Translations under genes and position numbers: made by a program | The notes under the pieces: generated by a model | What the model was told of the DNA's origin: nothing | Seen by the model: the letters and a program-made list of their open reading frames with translations, nothing else | Databases searched by the model: none | Origin: Pigmentibacter sp. JX0631 | GTDB lineage: Bacteria > Bdellovibrionota_B > Oligoflexia > Silvanigrellales > Silvanigrellaceae | Reading direction: 5' to 3' | Assembly (NCBI RefSeq): GCF_029873255.1 | Contig: NZ_CP123622.1 | Location: forward strand, 62,001-126,000 | Length of the DNA stretch: 64,000 bases | In this document: positions 29,592-38,314 of the stretch, in pieces | Numbering within the stretch: the stretch's first letter is position 1 | Layout: each line of letters opens with the position of its first letter

Positions 29592-31343
29592 TTAATTATC
29601 ACCCCAAATTTCTACTATAAAATCACGACTAAATCCTTCTGGTAAAGATATATAAGCAGACTCTCTTTCCAAACATTTATCTTTATAATTCGTTAATAAA
29701 ACGTCTAAATTTATAATATAATTATTTTTAATATTATTTAGAAAAACTAAATCATGCCAATATTGATATGAAAATTCAGACGTCCAAAACTCTGATGTAA
29801 ACAGATCTTTATTTGAAGGACCATTAATTTTATCAGAATATTTATCACACATTAACGAAAATACCCCGGTATTTTGATCTAAAGAAGTATTGTCATAATT
29901 TTTAATTTTAAAGTAAATATTAGTAAAATCTAATCCATCCGAAATAAAATTACTGACAGGAAAATTAACCGAAGAACGATGCTTTTCTCCATACATGGGC
30001 TTTTTCTGAGAATTTATTTCCATAATTTTTTTTCCCATATATTGCTTTAGTAATTTTTCGTCGTATTTTGTAATATATTTTTTTTCTATAGATGTAATTC
30101 CCTTTTCAATACAATCTGACAAATTTTTATAGCATTCATTCGCAAAATTTTGATAAACATTTATATTTTTGTATGCTGAATCAATAATTTCATTTAAATT
30201 TTCAACAACATCAAATGCTAATCCTTTATTACCAAGAAGTAGTTTAGCAATTGCAATATTTTTTGTTTCTTTAGTTACTAAATTTTCTACCTGTAATTTT
30301 AACTGAGATAATTTATATTTTTCTTCAGAAGAATCATTAGTAGAAAAATTTAAATTATTTCCATTTGAATCTTTAATAATTAAATTATCATATTTAACTG
30401 TATTTATGCTTTCAACAACCCAACGTGAGAGATCTACATTTTGAATTTCTTTTACATAATCTTCAGAAATGTATTTATTTATTTTATCAAGTAAAAGATC
30501 GCATTCAGAAAATTGATCTAAAGTGCATGAGGATTTTTGTAGTCCAAGAATTTTATTTAATTGTATAGACTCTCCACCCATTTGAATTCCATGAATACTT
30601 AATATAGAGTTCTGTAACGCATGATTATCAATTTTATTTATATTTGCACTTAATTTAAATTTATTATCATCCATTACTGCATTTTGGACAACACCTATTT
30701 TTCCATCAAATTCACTATGGGCAAATTTATTTTTAAACTTTATTTTCACTGTAATCATTAATTTTGAAGAATATACTTGGCTTAAAGCAACTTCATCTCC
30801 ACATAATCTATTAAATTCATAGTTTTTCCCTATTTTTCCATCACTGTTAAAAAATTTTAGGACATCTTTTTTAAATGTATATCCTCCTTCATTTTCTTTA
30901 ACCTTAATTTCCCCAAGTTTAGTATAAGAATAATAAGTCATTGTTTTGCTTAAACGAGAAGTAGATGCTTCTTGAATGTATTGCAACTCTGGTGTAACAG
31001 TTACTTCTTTTGTCGGAATTGTAGAATTTAATTTTAAATTTAGATTTGAAGTTAACTGCTCTTTAGTTAAATTGTCCATTAAATTTATTACGGTTTCTTG
31101 TGTATTTTTAGGAAACTCTACCTTGAAGTTTTCAATACACTTTTGGGTATAGAATTTTCCCATTCTATTGTATCCATTTCCAATATTAGAATTTTCCCCT
31201 TCCGATATTGTTTTACTACTATCGTAATTCCTTAATTTTGAATTACTTTCAGCATCAATATTTTTCTCAATTTTTTCTTTCCCACAAGAATATAAGACAA
31301 TTGAAGTAAAAAACAAATAAGAGCAAAGTTTATAATTTCGCAT
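29592..31343 (-). CDS. Large lipoprotein of unknown function
   Basis: 583 residues with a lipobox, LYSCGKE (Cys at about residue 20), so anchored in a membrane after signal peptidase II processing. No family recognised with confidence. RLCGDEVALSQVYSSKLMI near residue 180 resembles the CGD-start of MACPF/perforin-type domains, followed by strands of alternating character, but the rest does not clearly support it. Several cysteines in the second half. ATG with AGGAGAT upstream. Likely cotranscribed with the small exported protein after it. Confidence 0.7.
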   Translation of the reverse strand: MRNYKLCSYLFFTSIVLYSCGKEKIEKNIDAESNSKLRNYDSSKTISEGENSNIGNGYNRMGKFYTQKCIENFKVEFPKNTQETVINLMDNLTKEQLTSNLNLKLNSTIPTKEVTVTPELQYIQEASTSRLSKTMTYYSYTKLGEIKVKENEGGYTFKKDVLKFFNSDGKIGKNYEFNRLCGDEVALSQVYSSKLMITVKIKFKNKFAHSEFDGKIGVVQNAVMDDNKFKLSANINKIDNHALQNSILSIHGIQMGGESIQLNKILGLQKSSCTLDQFSECDLLLDKINKYISEDYVKEIQNVDLSRWVVESINTVKYDNLIIKDSNGNNLNFSTNDSSEEKYKLSQLKLQVENLVTKETKNIAIAKLLLGNKGLAFDVVENLNEIIDSAYKNINVYQNFANECYKNLSDCIEKGITSIEKKYITKYDEKLLKQYMGKKIMEINSQKKPMYGEKHRSSVNFPVSNFISDGLDFTNIYFKIKNYDNTSLDQNTGVFSLMCDKYSDKINGPSNKDLFTSEFWTSEFSYQYWHDLVFLNNIKNNYIINLDVLLTNYKDKCLERESAYISLPEGFSRDFIVEIWGDN

Positions 31344-31831
31344 TATATCTCCTATAATTATTTCAATAAATATATTATTTTATAATTAGCATAGATTATT
31401 AAATTTTCTATTCAAATTTAATATTACTTTAATAATAATTTATTAATCATATGTAGTATAATAATTTTATTATTAATTTATTTAATTTCTGTTCATCTAT
31501 AACTAAACAGAAGTAAAAAACTACTAGCGATAAATATCCGAGTCAAGCTTACCATTTATTAAATTTTTATATTTTAATTAATTCAAATAATTGTTTTATA
31601 ATATTTTAAATAATATTTAATTTAATAATTTATATAAAATTTTTTATATAAATCAAATAATTAAAATTTATTTTATTCTTAGTTATACAAAATATTTTTT
31701 TTCCTACATTTAAATTAAGATTTTTTTTATATTAATTTGACACATGTTTTGACTTTTTTCTTGGTTTCGTTAAATTTTTACCAATATACTAAATAAATGT
31801 TAGAAATTTGGAGATTTATTTAGGGGAAGGA
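31344..31831. promoter_or_regulatory. Divergent intergenic region between lipoprotein and solute-binding genes
   Basis: About 490 bases, extremely AT-rich, between divergent genes, so it should hold promoters for both. A TTGACA at 31737-31742 faces the rightward gene but no good -10 lies at the right distance. No ORF or hairpin stands out. Confidence 0.5.
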
Positions 31832-32635
31832 ATGTTTTTATATATAAAAGTTATTTTATCTCTAATTGCTATGTTTCCATTAGGCCTATTTGCTAAAAAC
31901 AAAGTACTCATAGTTGCAGACGCAGGATATGAACCATACTCATATGAAAAAGAAGGAAAACCTTCTGGGCTATACTATGAATTATTAAAAGTCATTTTTG
32001 CCAGAATGGCTGATTTTGAAATTGAAATACATACTATGCCATGGAAAAGGGCTTTGAACGAGCTTAAAATAAACAAGGCTTTTGCAATCTATCCTCCTTA
32101 TGAAAGACCCATTGAACGACCTTGGATTCACTATTCTGACAAAATTCTTGAAGAACATATTTCACTTTTCTGTCGGAAAGATAATCCTTATGCTAAGAAG
32201 AAAAAATGGCCCGATGATTTTAAGGATATACTTGTCGCTAAAAACTCAGGTTTTATTATGGGTGATAATTTTGAAAAAGCTGTAAAAAGTGGATATATTA
32301 AAACCGATGAAGGGGCTTTAACAAGTCTCCAAAATTTGCAAAAAATTAAGAAGAAATATGCCGATTGTTACGTCAATGATGAACTTTCAATAAAAATAGC
32401 TTTATTCCAAAACTCTTTAAATGAAGATTTAACTGAGAATGAAAAAATTGTGAAAGTAATTGACTTAGTTACAGAACCTACTTTTTTAGGTTATGTAAAA
32501 AACAAATCCCTTTTTCCTTATGAAGAAAAATTTATCGCACAATTTAACTACCAACTAAAATTACTAAAAACCTCTGGTGAATTAGAAAAAATTTATAATA
32601 ATTTTATAACTAATTCTTTAACAAAAAGAAAATAG
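31832..32635 (+). CDS. Periplasmic solute-binding protein, family 3
   Basis: 267 residues from ATG 31832, after AGGGGAAGG; the in-frame TTG at 31808 has no such signal. Signal peptide at about residues 1-21. The early strand VLIVADAGYEPYSYEKEGKPSGLYYELL is split here into its known parts: a PYSY contact segment and the G-x-x-YELL helix typical of SBP_bac_3 amino-acid receptors. No permease or ATPase gene is beside it, so it may be a stand-alone sensor or receptor. A second, diverged family member follows. Confidence 0.78.
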   Translation: MFLYIKVILSLIAMFPLGLFAKNKVLIVADAGYEPYSYEKEGKPSGLYYELLKVIFARMADFEIEIHTMPWKRALNELKINKAFAIYPPYERPIERPWIHYSDKILEEHISLFCRKDNPYAKKKKWPDDFKDILVAKNSGFIMGDNFEKAVKSGYIKTDEGALTSLQNLQKIKKKYADCYVNDELSIKIALFQNSLNEDLTENEKIVKVIDLVTEPTFLGYVKNKSLFPYEEKFIAQFNYQLKLLKTSGELEKIYNNFITNSLTKRK

Positions 32636-32712
32636 TTTTCTGACACAATACATCCTTTCAATAAAAACTAAATTTGCATATCATTTTAGTAACAATTGCG
32701 AGGAGTGTATCA

Positions 32713-33486
32713 ATGAAATCTAAATTTTTATTTCAATTTTTTTTTCTTAGTTATTCTTTATTTTATGGAAACGTTTCATTTGCTGAAGAAGTCATTCAAT
32801 TTGAAACTGATGTTTGGTGTCCTTATACCTGCGATCCCAAAGTAATCGGCTTAAAAGGTTATGTTATAGATATTGCAGAAGAAATTTACAAAGAAAATAA
32901 TATTAAATTTATATCTACCGTCGCCCCTTGGGCTCGAACATTAGTTAAAACAGAAAAAGGCGAGATTGATGCTTTGGGAGCTGCTTATAAAGAAGGTCGT
33001 GAAGATAAGTATCTTTTTCCAAAAGAAGATTTTGGAAAAAGTATCAATGGTTTTTTTGTCAATAAAAATAGCAATTGGATATTTAAAACACCCGAGTCGC
33101 TAAAAGATCTTATTTTAGGTTCTACTTTAGGTTACGTTTATGGTGGTCATATTGATTTACTCAGAAAAAATGTAAAAAAATTGGTAGAAACAGGTGGAGA
33201 AACAGCTTTTCAAAAAAATCTTGATAAATTAGTGCATAATGAACTTGATTCCGTCATAGAAGAAACAGCGGTCGCGAAATATACAATTAAAATGCTTGAA
33301 TTAGGAAGTAAAATTAAAGAAGCAGGAACGATAGGACAGAAAACTGGAATTTATATTGCATTTACAAAAAACAAACCGACTTCCCAAAAATATGTAAAAA
33401 TGCTTGAAGAGGGTATTGTTAAATACAGAAAAAATGGAAAGTTTGAACAAATTATGAAAAAATATGGCCTTAAAATGGAAAAATAA
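32713..33486 (+). CDS. Periplasmic solute-binding protein, family 3
   Basis: 257 residues from ATG 32713 with GAGGAG in front; the extra upstream codons are not needed. Signal peptide about 1-23 (ending SFAEEV). SBP_bac_3 features: WCPYTCDP at the ligand strand, GYVIDIAEEIYKENN helix, PWARTL, and C-terminal YRKNGKFEQIMKKYGL, which is diagnostic of the family's last helix. Two cysteines in WCPYTC may form a disulfide. Runs head-on into rlmN with a two-base gap. Confidence 0.82.
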   Translation: MKSKFLFQFFFLSYSLFYGNVSFAEEVIQFETDVWCPYTCDPKVIGLKGYVIDIAEEIYKENNIKFISTVAPWARTLVKTEKGEIDALGAAYKEGREDKYLFPKEDFGKSINGFFVNKNSNWIFKTPESLKDLILGSTLGYVYGGHIDLLRKNVKKLVETGGETAFQKNLDKLVHNELDSVIEETAVAKYTIKMLELGSKIKEAGTIGQKTGIYIAFTKNKPTSQKYVKMLEEGIVKYRKNGKFEQIMKKYGLKMEK

Positions 33487-33488
33487 AA

Positions 33489-34610
33489 TTATTGTTTTGC
33501 TTTTTCTGCCAAGAATTCTCTTCTACGCGCTAAGGCAACCGTTCTAGGCGGTAAATTCAGTTCATCTTTTCTTTTTGTAGCTAATTGACCACATGCTGCA
33601 CTAACATCTTGCCCTCTACTATAACGAACAGGCGCAGGTATAGATCTATCAGCTAAATATTTTTGAAATACCCGCATTTGCTCAAAATCTGTAGCAACCA
33701 TATTAATAGCACCCGGATGTGGATTCATTGGAATAAGATTTACCTTTGCTTTTAATCCATGCAGAAATTTAACTAATTTTTTTGCGTGTAACAAAGAATC
33801 ATTTACACCTTGAATCATAACATATTCAAAAGTAATACCATGTCTTGTTTGGACTGGATAATTTAGCAAAACTTGCTTCATTTGTTCTAAGGAATATTTT
33901 TTATTTACAGGCATCATTTGCGAACGTTGTTCGTTATCTGCAGTATGTAATGAAATAGCTAAAGCAACAGGAAGTTCTTTCCCTAATTGTTCAATTTGCG
34001 GTAATAATCCTGAAGTCGAGACAGTTACTTTGTGTTTTGATAAACCAAATAATTTAGGATCGATTAATGCTTTACAAGCACCAACGACATTATCATAGTT
34101 ATCTAAAGGCTCTCCCATCCCCATAAAAACAATATTAGTAACGGAGCGATTTAATATATTTCGCTCAATTAGTCTTTTATTTGCAAGAACAACCTGAACT
34201 AATATTTCACCACTAGTTAAATTACGTGTTAAACCCATTTTTCCAGTCTGACAAAAGGTACACGCCATTCTGCAACCTACTTGACTACTAACACACAAAG
34301 TAACTCTATTTTCAGAAGGCATAAGAACACATTCAGCAAATAAACCATCATGTAACTTTAGTAATATTTTTTCGCTTTCATCACTAGATGGTAAAATAGT
34401 ATCAATGATTGGTAGACCCCAATCAAATTCACTTTGTAATTTTTCCCGAATTTGTTTAGGTAGATTTGTAAAATTCTCGGGAGTAAATGTATGTTTTATA
34501 TAAAACCATTCTAAAACTTGTTTACCACGAAAAGATTTTTCACCATTTGATAAAAACCAATCGATCCAATCTTGTTCAGTTTGATGAATTGCATATTTTT
34601 TTGTGAGCAT
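33489..34610 (-). CDS. rlmN: RlmN, 23S rRNA A2503 / tRNA A37 C2-methyltransferase
   Basis: 373 residues from ATG 34610; the longer in-frame form would run into the upstream hydrolase gene. Radical-SAM signature CRMACTFC with the GKMGL extension, SAM-binding GMGEPL, and the conserved Cys that forms the methyl intermediate in SAACGQLA near the C terminus. Adds a methyl to C2 of A2503 in 23S rRNA and A37 in some tRNAs. Same strand as prs and the hydrolase, eight bases apart, forming a prs-hydrolase-rlmN operon. Confidence 0.95.
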   Translation of the reverse strand: MLTKKYAIHQTEQDWIDWFLSNGEKSFRGKQVLEWFYIKHTFTPENFTNLPKQIREKLQSEFDWGLPIIDTILPSSDESEKILLKLHDGLFAECVLMPSENRVTLCVSSQVGCRMACTFCQTGKMGLTRNLTSGEILVQVVLANKRLIERNILNRSVTNIVFMGMGEPLDNYDNVVGACKALIDPKLFGLSKHKVTVSTSGLLPQIEQLGKELPVALAISLHTADNEQRSQMMPVNKKYSLEQMKQVLLNYPVQTRHGITFEYVMIQGVNDSLLHAKKLVKFLHGLKAKVNLIPMNPHPGAINMVATDFEQMRVFQKYLADRSIPAPVRYSRGQDVSAACGQLATKRKDELNLPPRTVALARRREFLAEKAKQ

Positions 34611-34617
34611 AATGACC

Positions 34618-35550
34618 TTATTGTAAAAACAAGCTGATATCTTGTGCAAATTTTTCAGGTTCTTCAATCAATATTAAATGCCCAACTTCAGAATAAGTAA
34701 TAAGTTCAGCATTGCTAATGTTGTTACTTAAAAAGGTTGAATTTTCAAGAGGAATAATTTTATCTTCATCACCTGATACTACTAAAGTTTTAGATTTAAT
34801 ATTAGATAGTTGCACTACTCCATCAAAATTACTAGAAGAATAAAATTGAATTTCAGCATCTCTGCTATGTTCAAGAGATTCTTCTGCTTTTGCTTTAACC
34901 ATAGTTTTACACATCATTTCAAATAAAAGTGGTGATGTGGTTAAAAATTTAGAACCAAAGTATTTTAGCATGTGTTTTTTTGTGGATTCTATATTTTCAT
35001 AATGATTTATATAAGTTAAGCCTTTTGAAGGATCCATATGCTCTGGCCAAGTTCTTCCGTTTCCACCAGCAGTAGTACTAATCAGTAGCAAATTTTGAAC
35101 TTCTGAGTTACTTGCTGCAAGAGTTTGCACTATCATTCCACCCATACTAATCCCAAGCGCCGAAAACCCTTTTAAGCCTAATTTTTGACAAAAGAAATAA
35201 GCTAAAACAGCAACATCTGCAGCCATTTGCGAAACAGTAAGCGAAGAACTATGGGATGGTTGAACAATAGTTTGCCCACAAAAGCGGTTGTCTAGAGCTA
35301 CTGTAGCGGTATTAGGCAAACTTTTTTCTAGTTTTTTACGCAATGCACGAAAATCAAGCCTTGTTCGTTGGTAACCATTTACTAGAACAAGAATACTTTT
35401 AACTTCTTCTTTCGCAGGTTGGTAATCAAATGCTAATTTAGCACCTTCATACTCCAAAAACTGTATACCCTCTTGCAGATGGACGGGATTTTGCAATTCC
35501 GATAATTCTTTTGAAAGGGTTGAAAAATCCATTTTTCTCAAGATGTTCAC
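34618..35550 (-). CDS. Alpha/beta-fold hydrolase
   Basis: 310 residues. Catalytic triad segments: nucleophile elbow GISMGG (about residues 141-146), acid SGDEDKIIPL, and His in VGHLILIEEPE near the C terminus. SILVLVNGYQRTRLDF is the oxyanion-hole strand. GTG 35550 directly abuts the prs stop but lacks a ribosome-binding site; ATG 35532 is an equally likely start. Substrate unknown. Closest in character to the small esterases and peroxidase-like hydrolases of this fold. Confidence 0.85.
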   Translation of the reverse strand: MNILRKMDFSTLSKELSELQNPVHLQEGIQFLEYEGAKLAFDYQPAKEEVKSILVLVNGYQRTRLDFRALRKKLEKSLPNTATVALDNRFCGQTIVQPSHSSSLTVSQMAADVAVLAYFFCQKLGLKGFSALGISMGGMIVQTLAASNSEVQNLLLISTTAGGNGRTWPEHMDPSKGLTYINHYENIESTKKHMLKYFGSKFLTTSPLLFEMMCKTMVKAKAEESLEHSRDAEIQFYSSSNFDGVVQLSNIKSKTLVVSGDEDKIIPLENSTFLSNNISNAELITYSEVGHLILIEEPEKFAQDISLFLQ

Positions 35551-36492
35551 CTATATAAACAAGTTACTAATTGAGTCTGAATTGTGAATTCTACGAATCG
35601 CTTTACCAAGAAGTTCGGATACACTTAAAACTTCTATTTTTCCACATTTAGCAGCATCTTCTGTTAACGGAATAGTATCGGTTATAAAGAGCTTCTCAAT
35701 ACAGCTATCCTTTAATCGTCCAATGGCTGGGCCTGACAAAACTCCATGCGTTGCTGCAGCATAAACTTTTAGAGCCCCATGATCACGTAATACTTTTGCA
35801 GCAGAAGTTAAAGAACCAGCTGTATCACAAATATCATCAAATAAAATAGCTGTTTTATCTTTTACATCACCAATTAAATTCATGACTTGGGAGTCACCAG
35901 GACGGTCTCTGCGTTTATCTACAATAGCTAAACCGCAGCCTAAAACCTTGGCTACAGCTCTTGCTCTTTCAACACCGCCCGCATCTGGAGAAACCATAAT
36001 TGGATTTTCAATTTTCATTTTCGCAAAATGTTCTACAAACACAGGTTTACTATACAAATGATCTACTGGAAGGTTGAAAAATCCTTGAATAGCTCCTGTA
36101 TGTAATTCAATAGTTAGGATTCTGTGTACTCCTGCACTTACTAAAAGATCAGCAACAAGTTTGGCCGTAATAGGAGTTCGCGGAGTACTTTTGCGTTCTT
36201 GCCTACTGTATCCGTAATAAGGCATAACAGCAGTGATACGCTGGGCACTTGCTCTTCTTAAGGCATCAATTAAAATAAGGAGTTCCATGATATTTTCGTT
36301 GGCAGGGCGGCAGGTAGGCTGAATAATAAAGACGTCACGACCTCTAACATTGCTTTCAATTTCAATTCGAGTTTCCCCGTCATTAAATTTACCAATAAGA
36401 GCGGTACCTAAGGGAACATCCAGATATTGGCAAATTTTATTTGCCAAATCACGATTGGCGTTTCCAGAAAAGATAAGAAGTTCGCTTTCCAT
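35551..36492 (-). CDS. prs: Prs, ribose-phosphate pyrophosphokinase
   Basis: 313 residues, the normal class I length. PYYGYSRQERK (ATP flexible loop), ELHTGAIQGFF, VSPDAGGVERARAVA, and the PRPP-binding signature LFDDICDTAGS are intact. Makes PRPP from ribose 5-phosphate and ATP for nucleotide, His and Trp synthesis. Its 5' region is unusual: a structured RNA with a terminator-like 3' end lies about 80 bases upstream on the same strand, and a further hairpin (AGAGAAAA / TTTTCTCT, 36513-36546) lies between it and the start. Confidence 0.96.
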   Translation of the reverse strand: MESELLIFSGNANRDLANKICQYLDVPLGTALIGKFNDGETRIEIESNVRGRDVFIIQPTCRPANENIMELLILIDALRRASAQRITAVMPYYGYSRQERKSTPRTPITAKLVADLLVSAGVHRILTIELHTGAIQGFFNLPVDHLYSKPVFVEHFAKMKIENPIMVSPDAGGVERARAVAKVLGCGLAIVDKRRDRPGDSQVMNLIGDVKDKTAILFDDICDTAGSLTSAAKVLRDHGALKVYAAATHGVLSGPAIGRLKDSCIEKLFITDTIPLTEDAAKCGKIEVLSVSELLGKAIRRIHNSDSISNLFI

Positions 36493-36574
36493 AAATTTTA
36501 ACCCACTAAATTAGAGAAAAAGTGTCCTCAAAGTCCCCTTTTCTCTATCGAGAAAAACCTATAAAAGCAACTTG

Positions 36575-36743
36575 AAAATAAAAAAGCGCTGCTCAGTTCT
36601 AGTGCAATTAGCAACCTTTGATTCCTCTTCCATAGAATCAAAACCCTTCCTTAGGCAAACAGAAGACTTTTATCTCTGAATCCAAAAGCGGTTTCTTTTC
36701 CTCCCATCCTTAGGAGTCAAGAGCACATGAGCTGGACAACGCT
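36575..36743 (-). ncRNA. Candidate structured RNA upstream of prs (sRNA or leader attenuator)
   Basis: On the minus strand, AGCGTTGTCCAG (36743-36732) pairs at 11 of 12 positions, with G-U pairs, with CTGAGCAGCGCT (36596-36585), and a U tract follows directly. That gives a closed RNA of about 160 nt with a terminator-like end. Inside are a perfect 8-bp hairpin (36617-36642) with loop TATGGAAGAG and a 4-bp CTCC/GGAG hairpin with loop TAAGGATG. Seven GGA triplets occur, two in those loops, as in CsrA-binding RNAs; the overall closed rod would also fit a 6S-type RNA. No family is assigned. It could also be an attenuator in the prs 5' leader. Confidence 0.55.
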
Positions 36744-36793
36744 ATGCATTGTTTCGTCTCATTTGCAATTATATAAACAAGGAAAATATGAAT

Positions 36794-38302
36794 TTATGCC
36801 AAAGAATTGATAGGAAATTTAGTTTTTAAATAATCCATATAGTGTTTAATTGTTAATTTTTCACCTGTTGTTTTTTCAAGAATTTCTTGACTATCATACA
36901 TTTTGCCATATTGGTACAAGTTATCAGTTAACCAAGCGCGTAATGGCAAAAACTGCCCTTGTCTAATATCTTGTGACAAATTAGGAAGAGCTTTTTTTGC
37001 AGCCGCAAAAAATTGCGCGCTCATAATATTGCCAAGTGTATAACCTTGAAATTGTCCGCCTATCATTCCTGCAAACCAATGCACATCTTGTAAACATCCT
37101 AAACTATTACTAGGAACAGTTACCCCTAAATTTTCTTTATAAAGTGCATTCCAAGCTTCAGGTAAATCTGCTACTTTTAATTTATTTTCTAACATATCTA
37201 TTTCAAGTTGAAATCTTATTAGCACATGTAAATTATAGGTTAATTCATCTGCTTCTGTTCTGATAAAAGATCGTTCTACTTTATTAATTTGACTGTAAAA
37301 TTCAGCTAAAGAAACAGACTTTAATTGTTCTGGAAAATATTCAACTAATGACGGATAAAAGAATTCCCAAAACTCATAACTTCTACCTACAATATTTTCC
37401 CAAAGTCTTGACTGACTTTCATGAACAGCACTAGATGTTCCTTCATATAAAGGTGAACCTTCTAGTTTTTTTGCTATGCCCATTTCATAAAAAGCATGTC
37501 CCATTTCATGAATAGTAGAAAATAAACTATCAGTAAAATTATGTTCATCATATCGGGTTGTAATACGTATGTCGCCATGACTTAGAGTAATCATAAAAGG
37601 ATGAGCTGTCTTATCTAAACGACCGCGGTTAAAATCAAAATTTAATTTATTTAAAACCAAATGATTAAATTCTTCCTGACGAGTGACTGGAAAAGATTTT
37701 GTTAAAAAACTTTTTTGGCTTTGAGGAAGATCTAAAACAGATTTCACAAAAGGAACTAATTCTTTTTTTAACTCATTAAATACTTGTCTAATATTTTCAG
37801 TATTAAAACCATAATCAATTTCAGAAATAAGAGGATCTGCTATATGATCATAGCTAAAGAAACTAGAATATTCTTTGGATAATTCTAAAGTTTTTTCCAG
37901 ATGAGGTTGGATTAATTTAAAATTATTAGTATCTTTTGCTTTTATCCAATTTTCATATGCAACTGTTTGATGTTCTATAAAATTTGCAACAAAACTTGCC
38001 GGAATTTTCGTAGCTCTGTTATAACTTCTTTCTATAACGGCAACATATTTTGATATATAAGAATTTGAACTTAATGCAGATGAATTATCTTTTAACTGCT
38101 TTATAAGATCACCGATATAAGGATTTGTAAATTTGTCGTGTATAATTTTTCCAATAGTAGCTAATTGTTTTCCTCTGGCTGCAAAACCGTCTTCTGGTAA
38201 GTAGGTACTTTGATCCCAGCTTAGTAATTTAGAAATTGAATTTAAATGCGAAACTTCTTCCATAATATCAGTTAATTTCTGAAAGTCTTGATCAAAGTTC
38301 AT
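36794..38302 (-). CDS. M32 metallocarboxypeptidase (Taq-type)
   Basis: 502 residues, the normal family length. Zinc motif HEMGHAFYEMG near residues 267-277 with the downstream Glu in HESQSRLWEN. Start segments LNSISKLLSWDQSTYLPEDG and the late GGQFQGYTLGNIMSAQFF are typical of M32. Removes residues from the C termini of peptides, broad specificity, usually cytosolic. Its ATG is 13 bases after the Clp gene stop, so it is cotranscribed with the ATPase and both serve protein turnover. Confidence 0.93.
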   Translation of the reverse strand: MNFDQDFQKLTDIMEEVSHLNSISKLLSWDQSTYLPEDGFAARGKQLATIGKIIHDKFTNPYIGDLIKQLKDNSSALSSNSYISKYVAVIERSYNRATKIPASFVANFIEHQTVAYENWIKAKDTNNFKLIQPHLEKTLELSKEYSSFFSYDHIADPLISEIDYGFNTENIRQVFNELKKELVPFVKSVLDLPQSQKSFLTKSFPVTRQEEFNHLVLNKLNFDFNRGRLDKTAHPFMITLSHGDIRITTRYDEHNFTDSLFSTIHEMGHAFYEMGIAKKLEGSPLYEGTSSAVHESQSRLWENIVGRSYEFWEFFYPSLVEYFPEQLKSVSLAEFYSQINKVERSFIRTEADELTYNLHVLIRFQLEIDMLENKLKVADLPEAWNALYKENLGVTVPSNSLGCLQDVHWFAGMIGGQFQGYTLGNIMSAQFFAAAKKALPNLSQDIRQGQFLPLRAWLTDNLYQYGKMYDSQEILEKTTGEKLTIKHYMDYLKTKFPINSLA

Positions 38303-38314
38303 TTTGTATCCTTA

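Noticed and set aside
36575-36743. A tRNA ahead of prs
   Set aside because: No cloverleaf, T-loop sequence or CCA end; the closing stem and U tract do not fit a tRNA.
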